The position numbers were made by a program, and so were the translations under genes. Positions 57,872 through 64,000 of a stretch of DNA of 64,000 nucleotides are shown here, piece by piece (position 1 is the stretch's first letter; each line of letters starts with the position of its first letter). Source of the DNA: Chromobacterium phragmitis. Lineage in GTDB: Bacteria > Pseudomonadota > Gammaproteobacteria > Burkholderiales > Chromobacteriaceae. The stretch spans positions 682,001-746,000 of the forward strand of contig NZ_CP029495.1 of NCBI RefSeq assembly GCF_003325475.1. Direction: 5' to 3'. The notes below the pieces were generated by a model. It ran no database searches and was not told the origin of the DNA. It saw only the letters and a program-made list of their open reading frames with translations.

Positions 57872-58104
57872 TTAATGGCTTCGCAAATCCAGATTGATGG
57901 CCGCCGCGGCGACGGAAGGCGGAATCATACCAGCAAGCGAGGCTGTCCGACATGACAGCATGCGCCGGCCGCCTGCCGGGTAGTTTGCGCCAAATCAATA
58001 GTCATTGGCCGGTTTTTGCCTATTTTTCAGCCTAGATCGCCGGCATGGCGCCGGCTGCTCCTTTTACTTTGCATAAACCAAACGCGGCTTGGGCGAAACT
58101 CGCG

Positions 58105-58734
58105 ATGAAACCCTTTTTCAATCTCGGATGCGCATTGGTGGCCTGGAACGAGCTGTGCCGGGTGGCGCGCCGCCGCACTGGCGGCGCTGCCCGGGCTGCC
58201 GCGCCCGGCTTCCATCAGGGCCGGCACAGCCGCCAGTTCGTCTACGCCGGATCGCCGCAATTGCTCCATGCTTACCAGGGGCTGCTGCTTGAGCCGCTGT
58301 GGCTGCTGGACACACGCCGCGACGGCCGCTGGCAGCTGGTCTCCACCGCCCTTGGCCACAGCCTCAACCTGCGCCTGCAGGCGCTGCTGCGCGCGTGGCT
58401 GCCCGCCTTGCCGCAAGCCGCGGAAGCCGGCCCCGGCATCGCCAGGCTGCGGCTGGTGCTGCCGGTTCCCGGCATCGAACCTTCGCCCAGCCCAGGCCGG
58501 CCAATCAATAGCCAATCGCCGCTGGTCCAAGGCCTGGCCGCCTATCTGGAGCAGGTGGCCAGCGTGGTGCAGCTGGAAGACTCGATGGACGGCAGGCTGC
58601 TGGGCGGCGGCGTCAACCTTCAGTCGCCAGCAGCCGGGCAGGAGCATGACCGCGGCGACGACTGGCAGGATCTGCTGGGTTGCGACTGGCAGCAATTGCT
58701 GCAGTTCAAACCGGCGGAGCGGGCGGCTGGCTAG
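58105..58734 (+). CDS. Hypothetical protein
   Basis: A ~209-residue protein (229 if ATG 58045 is used) with no family I recognise. It contains FVYAGSPQLLHAYQGLLLEPLWLLDTRRDGRWQLVSTALGHSLNLRLQALLRAWLPALP, then a Pro/Gly-rich LPVPGIEPSPSPGRPINS and a Leu/Gln-rich C-terminus (DDWQDLLGCDWQQLLQFKP). No signal peptide. Codon use fits the neighbourhood. No good ribosome site is seen at either start. It precedes modA by 53 bases and could be co-transcribed with it. Confidence 0.6.
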   Translation: MKPFFNLGCALVAWNELCRVARRRTGGAARAAAPGFHQGRHSRQFVYAGSPQLLHAYQGLLLEPLWLLDTRRDGRWQLVSTALGHSLNLRLQALLRAWLPALPQAAEAGPGIARLRLVLPVPGIEPSPSPGRPINSQSPLVQGLAAYLEQVASVVQLEDSMDGRLLGGGVNLQSPAAGQEHDRGDDWQDLLGCDWQQLLQFKPAERAAG

Positions 58735-58787
58735 GCTTCTGCGTTTGGCAGCATAATGGCGCATCCCATCCCTCACCGGAGCGCCCC

Positions 58788-59516
58788 ATGCCGCGTCTGC
58801 GCCTAGCCCTGCTGTGCCTGATCCTCTCCCCGCTCTCCCTGGCCGACACCGTTCAAGTGGCGGTCGCCAGCAATTTCCAGCAGACGCTGGACAAGATCGC
58901 CAAATCCTTCAAGGCCGCCACCGGCCACGACATCAAGGCCAGCGCCGGCGCGTCCGGCAAGCTGGCGGCGCAGATTCGCCAGGGCGCGCCGTTCGAGGTA
59001 TTCCTCTCCGCCGACGACGAGCGCCCGACCGAATTGGCCAAAGCCGGCTTCGGCCAGGCATCCAGCCAGTTCACCTACGCCTACGGCCAACTCGCGCTAT
59101 GGAGCAAACAGCGCGACGACGCCGGCGAGGCCGCGCTGCGCCGGGGCGACTTCTCCAAGCTGGCCGTCGCCAATCCGGCCACCGCGCCCTACGGCCGCGC
59201 CGCGATGGAAACGCTGGCCGCGCTGAAGCTGGAAACGGCGGTGAAACCCAAGCTGCTGACCGGCGACAATATCGGCCAGGCCATGCAGTTCGCCGATGTC
59301 GGCGGCGCCGACTTCGCCTTTGTCGCCTATTCCCAATTGCTGGAGCAAGGCATACACAGCCGCTACTGGCTGGTGCCAGAAAAACTGCATCAGCCGATCC
59401 GCCAGGACGCGCTGCTGATCAAGCCCACCCCGGCCGCGACCGCGCTGATGGCCTACCTCAAGGGCGAGCAGGCGCGCGCGCTGATGGCCCAAGCCGGCTA
59501 CCGCTTCAAGCCGTGA
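58788..59516 (+). CDS. modA: Molybdate ABC transporter substrate-binding protein ModA
   Basis: A 242-residue periplasmic protein with a Sec signal (MPRLRLALLCLILSPLSLA). Ligand-site pattern: VAVASNFQQTLDKIAKSFKAATGHDIKASAGASGKLAAQIRQGAPFEVFLSADDERPTELAKAGFG (the SGKL and SADD segments hold oxyanion contacts), then ANPATAPYGRAAMETL and LLTGDNIGQAMQFADVGGADFAFVAYSQ. CGGAG upstream of ATG. The stop overlaps modB by four bases. Confidence 0.94.
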   Translation: MPRLRLALLCLILSPLSLADTVQVAVASNFQQTLDKIAKSFKAATGHDIKASAGASGKLAAQIRQGAPFEVFLSADDERPTELAKAGFGQASSQFTYAYGQLALWSKQRDDAGEAALRRGDFSKLAVANPATAPYGRAAMETLAALKLETAVKPKLLTGDNIGQAMQFADVGGADFAFVAYSQLLEQGIHSRYWLVPEKLHQPIRQDALLIKPTPAATALMAYLKGEQARALMAQAGYRFKP

Positions 59517-60187
59517 GCGAAGCGGACTGGAGCGCGATCGCGCTGACTCTGCGCCTGGCCGGCATCAGCACCCTGCTGCTGCTGGCGTTATGCATTCCTT
59601 GCGCCTGGTGGCTGGCCCACAGCCGCTCGCGCCTGCGCCCCTTCATGGAGGCGGGCGCCATGCTGCCGCTGGTGCTGCCGCCGACGGTGCTGGGCTTCTA
59701 TCTGCTGCTTGCCTTCGGCCCGCATGGCCCGGTGGGCAAACTGACCGCCTCTCTCGGCCTGCCCGGCCTCGCCTTCACCTTCCCCGGCGTGGTGCTCGCC
59801 TCCATCCTCTACTCCCTGCCCTTCGTGCTGCAACCCCTGCTGGCCAGCTTCCGCGCCGTCCGAAAGGAAGAGCTGGAAAGCGCGCTGCTGCTGGGGGCCG
59901 GACGATGGCAGCGGATGCGCCACATCATCCTGCCCTCCTGCCGCAGCGGCGTGCTCAGCGCCGCCTGCCTGGGGTTCGCCCATACGGTGGGCGAGTTCGG
60001 CGTGGTGCTGATGATAGGCGGCAATATCGACGGCGAAACGCGCGTGATATCGATCGCGCTGTACAATCAGGTAGAGCAGGCCAACTACGGCGCGGCGCAC
60101 CAGCTGGCGCTGATGTTGCTGCTGTTTTCACTGGCGGCGTTGAGCATCGTTTACTGGCTGAACGCCCGACAAAAACAATCGGAATGA
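59513..60187 (+). CDS. modB: Molybdate ABC transporter permease ModB
   Basis: A 224-residue inner-membrane permease with about five helices and the ABC EAA loop (ELESALLLGAGRWQRMRHIILPSCRSG), plus AHTVGEFGVVLMIGGNIDGETRVISIALYNQVE, typical of ModB. The start is GTG overlapping the modA stop (GTGA). The gene that should follow, modC (ATPase), is not present; a psiF-like gene follows instead. Confidence 0.93.
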   Translation: MSEADWSAIALTLRLAGISTLLLLALCIPCAWWLAHSRSRLRPFMEAGAMLPLVLPPTVLGFYLLLAFGPHGPVGKLTASLGLPGLAFTFPGVVLASILYSLPFVLQPLLASFRAVRKEELESALLLGAGRWQRMRHIILPSCRSGVLSAACLGFAHTVGEFGVVLMIGGNIDGETRVISIALYNQVEQANYGAAHQLALMLLLFSLAALSIVYWLNARQKQSE

Positions 60188-60227
60188 CATCCGCCCGCGC
60201 CGCGGGCCCACACTGGAGACTTTCACC

Positions 60228-60482
60228 ATGCGCAAACCCCTGCTGCTCGCCGCGCTCGCCCTGTTCAGCGCCAACCTGGCGCTGGCCGACGCCGCCTGCG
60301 ACGCCAAGGCCGCCGAGAAGAAACTGGCCGGCGCCGCCAAGCAAAGCTTCCTGAAGAAGTGCGAAAAAGACACGGCCGCGGCGCAGAAGACCTGCGACGC
60401 CAAAGCCGCCGAGAAAAAGCTGGCCGGCGCCGCCAAGCAGAGCTTCGCCAAAAAATGCGTGAAGGACTCGATGGCCAAGTAA
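60228..60482 (+). CDS. PsiF repeat family small exported protein
   Basis: An 84-residue protein with a Sec signal (MRKPLLLAALALFSANLALA) and two PsiF repeats: CDAKAAEKKLAGAAKQSFLKKCEKD and CDAKAAEKKLAGAAKQSFAKKCVKD. The repeats are nearly identical, each with a Cys pair. E. coli PsiF is induced by phosphate starvation; function is unknown. Terminator follows. Confidence 0.88.
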   Translation: MRKPLLLAALALFSANLALADAACDAKAAEKKLAGAAKQSFLKKCEKDTAAAQKTCDAKAAEKKLAGAAKQSFAKKCVKDSMAK

Positions 60483-60500
60483 GCCAGCCCCTCCCGCGCA

Positions 60501-60533
60501 AACGGCATGGATCACCCATGCCGTTTCGTTTTT
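60501..60533 (+). terminator. Terminator of modAB-psiF
   Basis: AACGGCATGG / CCATGCCGTT stem followed by TCGTTTTT. Confidence 0.8.
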
Positions 60534-60616
60534 CCATGGCGAAAAAATCATTGCTTACAATAAGTTGCGCGCAATGATCTACACTCAAACAAGGTGCGAC
60601 TTGTGAGTGCTGGGCC

Positions 60617-62146
60617 ATGAATTCGCTGTCTGGATACAACCCTGCTTTCTCGTCTTTCGACAGCGTGCTGCCAAACTTGAGCAGTTTATTGTCCAGCGGC
60701 CTGCTGCTGGGCTCCTCCACCTCGGCAGCCTCCTCCACCTCGTCCGCCCCGACCGACCCCATCCAGGTGGAGCTTTCCATGCTGGGCCAGCTGATGTCGG
60801 TGCTGAACACCTTCCAGAACAGCCTGCAGCAAATCTACGCCCCATCCATCCGCTTCGGCGGCGGCACCGCCAGCAGCAGCAACCCGGCCGTGGCCAGCGT
60901 CAGCACCTCGTCCGGCGCGCAAAACGCCAGCTATCTGCTCAATGTGTCGCAACTGGCGCAGGCGCAAAGCGCCGCCAGCAGCTTTTCGCTGTCCGACAGC
61001 GGCACTACCGTGGTGGGCAGCGGCAGCCTGACCATCGCCACCGGCAGCTACGCCTATACCAGCCCCACCTCTGCCACCAGCTTCACCTCCACAGGCTCGG
61101 TGACGGTCAATATCAGCAATGGCACGCTGTCCAGCATAGCCAGCGCGATCAACGGCGCCGGCGCAGGCGTGGTGGCCAATGTCGTGCAGAACTCGTCCGG
61201 CAACTACCAACTGCAGATCAGCCAGGCCAGCACCGGCGCCAGCAACAATTTCCGCATCACCGTCAGCGACAACGACGGCAACAACACCGACCAGAACGGC
61301 CTGTCCCGGCTTGCCTTCGATCAGACCCAGGCGGTGGGCAGCGGCCAGAACCTGACCCAGACCCAGGCGGCCCAAAACGCCAGCTACACCGTCAACGGCG
61401 CATCCGGCTCCAGCGCCAGCAACTTCGGCATCCAGTTGGGCAGCAGCGTGTCGGCCAACCTGCTAGCCACCGGCAGCAGCAATATCTCGGTCAATGTCGA
61501 CTTCGGCCAGCTCAACACCAATGCCCAATCGCTGGCCAGCGCGTTCAACACCGCCCAGGGCTCGATCAACGGCCTGCTGGGCAACCAGGTCAGCCGGCGC
61601 AACGACCCCATCGCCGCCCAGTTGCCGCAATTGCTGAATCAGCAGGCGCAAAACAGCTACAACAACGGCAGCTCGCTGCTGACCATGCTGAGCCAGATCG
61701 GCCTGACCTATCAAAGTCCGTCGCAGTATGGATTGGGGGGCACGCTCAGCCTCAACGTCACTTCGCTGCAAGCCGCCTACAACGGAGACTCCGCCGGCAC
61801 CGCCAATCTGCTCTACACCGTCGCCCAGTCTCTGAACGCGCTGGCCAACAGCTATACCTCTTACGGCAACGGCACGCTGGTGAACGAGACCAATGCGCTG
61901 CAGACCCAGTTGCGCAGCCGCCAACTGGTGACCAACACCAAACCCACGCCCAACACCTTCCCTTACAATCTGCAAAACCTGCTCAGCTATCCCTCGCAGA
62001 ACTCGATGCTGTCCGCTCAGCAGATCAGCGCGCTGTCGATGTACGCGCTGGTGTACTCCATAGGCGCGCCCTACGCGCTGAACGCCTTGCTGGTAGGCCA
62101 GGGGCTAGGCCTGTCGAATAGCAGCGGCTTTTCCGCCACCGCCTGA
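60617..62146 (+). CDS. Orphan FliD-like (flagellar hook-associated protein 2-like) protein
   Basis: A 509-residue Ser/Asn/Thr/Ala/Gln-rich protein with a recognisable FliD plan: LSMLGQLMSVLNTFQNSLQQI, then YLLNVSQLAQAQSAASSFSL, ISNGTLSSIASAINGAGAGVVANVVQNSSGNYQLQISQASTGASNNFRITVSDNDG, QAAQNASYTVNGASGSSASNFGIQLG, and FliD_C-like IGLTYQSPSQYGLGGTLSLNVTSLQAAY...YTSYGNGTLVNE. The usual N-terminal GLxSGLDxxxIV motif and the normal C-terminus are missing; it ends MYALVYSIGAPYALNALLVGQG. No flagellar gene is near. It may be a decoy cap, adhesin or relic of a second flagellar locus. Start and ribosome site are weak. Confidence 0.65.
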   Translation: MNSLSGYNPAFSSFDSVLPNLSSLLSSGLLLGSSTSAASSTSSAPTDPIQVELSMLGQLMSVLNTFQNSLQQIYAPSIRFGGGTASSSNPAVASVSTSSGAQNASYLLNVSQLAQAQSAASSFSLSDSGTTVVGSGSLTIATGSYAYTSPTSATSFTSTGSVTVNISNGTLSSIASAINGAGAGVVANVVQNSSGNYQLQISQASTGASNNFRITVSDNDGNNTDQNGLSRLAFDQTQAVGSGQNLTQTQAAQNASYTVNGASGSSASNFGIQLGSSVSANLLATGSSNISVNVDFGQLNTNAQSLASAFNTAQGSINGLLGNQVSRRNDPIAAQLPQLLNQQAQNSYNNGSSLLTMLSQIGLTYQSPSQYGLGGTLSLNVTSLQAAYNGDSAGTANLLYTVAQSLNALANSYTSYGNGTLVNETNALQTQLRSRQLVTNTKPTPNTFPYNLQNLLSYPSQNSMLSAQQISALSMYALVYSIGAPYALNALLVGQGLGLSNSSGFSATA

Positions 62147-62226
62147 GCCTCGCACCTCCCATCGGCGGGCATCCGCCATCCCAAGCGCCTTGGTTTGCCC
62201 GCCGGCCGGTCTCGATCGTCCTGACT

Positions 62227-62255
62227 TTGCCTGTATCTTCCTTTGCCGGTACAAT
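62227..62255 (+). promoter_or_regulatory. Probable promoter of the GntR-MFS operon
   Basis: TTGCCT (62227-62232), 17-base spacer, TACAAT (62250-62255), about 34 bases before the gntR start. Confidence 0.6.
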
Positions 62256-62266
62256 TCATCGGATGA
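62256..62266. promoter_or_regulatory. Palindrome at the gntR transcription start (candidate operator)
   Basis: TCATC-G-GATGA, a perfect 11-base palindrome adjoining the -10 hexamer, as expected for an autoregulated GntR-type gene. Confidence 0.45.
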
Positions 62267-62288
62267 TTGGATGTTTTGGAGAATCCGC

Positions 62289-62978
62289 ATGAATCCCGCC
62301 GCCGCCAAACGCTCTCTGGTGGACATCGCCCTGGAAAGCCTGGGGCAGCAACTCAGCACCGGCCGCTGGCCGGTGGGCTGCCGCATCCCCACCGAGCCGG
62401 AACTGGCGGAGGAACTGGGCATCAGCCGCAATACCGTGCGCGAAGCGATCCGGGTATTGCTGTACGCCGGCTTGCTGGAAGTGCGCCAGGGAGACGGCAC
62501 CTATGTGCGCGCCGTGGTCAATCCCGGCGCGGCGATGCGCGCGATCAGCCGCGCCAGCCTGCGCGAGCACCTGGAGGTGCGCTGCCTGCTGGAGGAAAGC
62601 GCGGCCCGGCTGGCCGCCGAGCGCGCGGCCGACGACGACGTCGCCCGCATCGCCGCGGCGCTGGACGGGTTGGCGCCGCGGGAGGGGGAAACGACGGAGG
62701 ACTACGCGCGGCGGGACCTCGTCTTCCACCTGTCCATCGCCGACGCTTGCGGCAATCAGGCGCTGGCAGGGCTCTACCGCTATTTTTCCGACGCGGTGCG
62801 ACAAAGCGTGCAGGACTCCATCCGCGACGAGGCGCTGCCCGACCCCGGCTACGAGGCGCACGCCGCCATCTTCGAATCCATCCGTCAGCGCCAACCCGAC
62901 GCCGCCGGCCAGGCCGCCGCCGCGATCACCCGGCCGCTGCTGGCCGCGCTGGATCGCCTGCTGGATAAACAACAATAA
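62289..62978 (+). CDS. FadR-subfamily GntR transcriptional regulator
   Basis: A 229-residue regulator. N-terminal GntR winged helix (IALESLGQQLSTGRWPVGCRIPTEPELAEELGISRNTVREAIRVLLYAGLLEVRQGDGTYVRA) and C-terminal FCD effector domain (LREHLEVRCLLEESAARLAAERAADDDVARI, RRDLVFHLSIADACGNQALAGLYRYF, EAHAAIFESIRQRQPDAA) with the usual metal-binding Asp/His positions. ATG 62289 has GGAGA upstream. Nine bases before the MFS gene, so it probably controls it. Confidence 0.9.
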   Translation: MNPAAAKRSLVDIALESLGQQLSTGRWPVGCRIPTEPELAEELGISRNTVREAIRVLLYAGLLEVRQGDGTYVRAVVNPGAAMRAISRASLREHLEVRCLLEESAARLAAERAADDDVARIAAALDGLAPREGETTEDYARRDLVFHLSIADACGNQALAGLYRYFSDAVRQSVQDSIRDEALPDPGYEAHAAIFESIRQRQPDAAGQAAAAITRPLLAALDRLLDKQQ

Positions 62979-62987
62979 GGAAACGCC

Positions 62988-64000
62988 ATGAGAGAAGAAA
63001 GCCCTGGCCGGCAAGCGATTGCCGACGAGCTATTGATAAACGACGACATGCCGGCCGCCGCCGCGCCCGCCAATCGCAACCGCGCGCTGCTGTTGCTGCT
63101 GGGCCTGGTGCTGGTGGGGCTGAACCTGCGGCCCGCGCTGTCCAGCCTGGCCCCGGTGCTGGCCATGGTCAGCGCCGACAGCGGCTTGAGCCCCGCGCTG
63201 TCCGGCCTGCTGACCACGCTGCCGGTAGCCTGCTTGGGCATTTTCGGCCCGCTGGCGCCGCATCTGGCGCGCCGCCTGGGCAGCGAAAAAACCATCGCGC
63301 TGGTGCTGGTGGCGCTGGCCGCAGGCATCTTGCTGCGCACCCAGTTGGGCCTGTTCGGACTATTCGCCGGCTCGGCGCTCGCCGGCGCCGCCATCGGCGT
63401 GATCGGCGTGCTGCTGCCCGGCATCGTCAAACGCGATTTCGCCAACCGCGCCGGCCTGATGACCGGCGTCTACACCATGGCGCTGTGCCTGGGCGCGGCG
63501 CTGGCCGCCGGCTTCACCGTGCCCGCGGCCGAGCATTTCGGCCACGACTGGCGGCCAGCGCTGGCGCTGTGGGCGCTGCCGGCGATTCTGGCGCTGGCGG
63601 TATGGTGGCCGCAATTGAACACCCGGCATGCCGCCGGCCAAGGCCAATGGCGCGTCCAGGGCATCTTGCGCGACCCGTTGGCCTGGCAGGTGACGCTGTT
63701 CATGGGCCTGCAATCGTCGCTGGCCTACATCGTGTTCGGCTGGCTGCCGTCCATCCTGATGGATAGAGGCCTGACCGCGATGCAGGGCGGGCTGATGCTG
63801 TCGCTGTCCACCATGGTGCAGGTGCCGGCCTCCTTGCTGGTGCCGATGCTGGCCCACCGTTGCCGCAACCAGCGCCCGCCCATCGTCGTCACGCTGCTGA
63901 TGGTGATCGCCGGCCTGCTGGGCATGCTGTACGCGCCCACCGACAGCCTGATCCTGTGGGCGGCGCTGCTGGGCTTCGGCCAAGGCGGCCTGTTCAGCAC
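62988..64000 (+). CDS. MFS transporter, CynX/NimT family (truncated by window end)
   Basis: The frame is open to base 64000, so about 337 residues of the N-terminal part are seen. A ~30-residue cytoplasmic start is followed by membrane helices (LLLLLGLVLVGLNLRPALSSLAPVLAMV, the RPALSSLAPVL signature of CynX/YeaN permeases), and GLVLVGL, AGSALAGAAIGVIGVLLPGIVK. Substrates of this family include cyanate and 2-nitroimidazole. GGA ribosome site; co-transcribed with the GntR gene. Confidence 0.85.
   Translation, partial: MREESPGRQAIADELLINDDMPAAAAPANRNRALLLLLGLVLVGLNLRPALSSLAPVLAMVSADSGLSPALSGLLTTLPVACLGIFGPLAPHLARRLGSEKTIALVLVALAAGILLRTQLGLFGLFAGSALAGAAIGVIGVLLPGIVKRDFANRAGLMTGVYTMALCLGAALAAGFTVPAAEHFGHDWRPALALWALPAILALAVWWPQLNTRHAAGQGQWRVQGILRDPLAWQVTLFMGLQSSLAYIVFGWLPSILMDRGLTAMQGGLMLSLSTMVQVPASLLVPMLAHRCRNQRPPIVVTLLMVIAGLLGMLYAPTDSLILWAALLGFGQGGLFS

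Overview
The window is GC-rich (roughly 64-65 % by eye) and densely coded, with short intergenic gaps and many GC-rich hairpin terminators. The gene content (monomeric isocitrate dehydrogenase, clpS-clpA beside a cold-shock gene, surE-pcm-nlpD-rpoS, split relA, short PilZ beside tmk-holB) points to a betaproteobacterium of the Neisseriales, most likely Chromobacterium or a close relative. That placement rests on recalled protein and synteny patterns, not on a search. I saw no insertion sequence, prophage, CRISPR array, rRNA or tRNA. The window looks like core chromosome with a few accessory genes.

Layout. 1-7.1 kb: 3' end of icd, a divergent LysR/GNAT pair, cspA, clpS-clpA, then ogt-xerD. 7.2-9.2 kb: ribosomal operon rpsP-rimM-trmD-rplS. 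9.2-12.9 kb: a cation-efflux gene overlapping a Pat-type protein acetyltransferase gene. 13-17.7 kb: nadA, then surE-pcm-nlpD-rpoS. 17.7-21.3 kb: moxR-DUF58-transglutaminase operon. 21.4-29.1 kb: mixed housekeeping genes (HDAC-like, plsY, folB, truncated globin, dadA, cheR, erpA, argC, rplM-rpsI). 29.1-33.9 kb: a probable CU-rich small RNA and the deoC-deoA-deoB-deoD operon. 33.9-40.2 kb: relA, mutY and an RNA methyltransferase with a large repetitive N-terminal tail. 40.3-45.1 kb: marC, a binding protein, dctA, a GNAT gene and a cysteine-free Tpx-like protein. 45.2-49.5 kb: divergent ppsA/ppsR, a SUI1-family gene and a small hypothetical gene. 49.4-52.8 kb: AraC/SnoaL pair, a tryptophan attenuator, trpS, a chorismate mutase gene and creA. 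52.8-57.9 kb: MBL hydrolase, cysteine-rich secreted protein, tatD-pilZ-holB-tmk-mltG. 58-64 kb: hypothetical gene, modA-modB without modC, psiF-like gene, orphan FliD-like gene, GntR regulator and a truncated MFS transporter.

The best candidates for something undescribed are: (1) a classical ribosome-mediated transcription attenuator (17-residue leader peptide with three tandem Trp codons, competing hairpins, terminator) ahead of an unusual TrpRS gene followed by a chorismate mutase gene; (2) a ~104-nt intergenic small RNA with its own promoter, a CUCCUCC-type anti-Shine-Dalgarno loop and a U9 terminator; (3) a 23S rRNA methyltransferase homologue carrying about 500 residues of near-identical charged tandem repeats; (4) a peroxiredoxin-fold protein that has lost every cysteine; (5) an orphan FliD-like protein outside any flagellar cluster. 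Operator-like inverted repeats were also found at deoC, argC, ppsA/ppsR, the araC divergent region and gntR.
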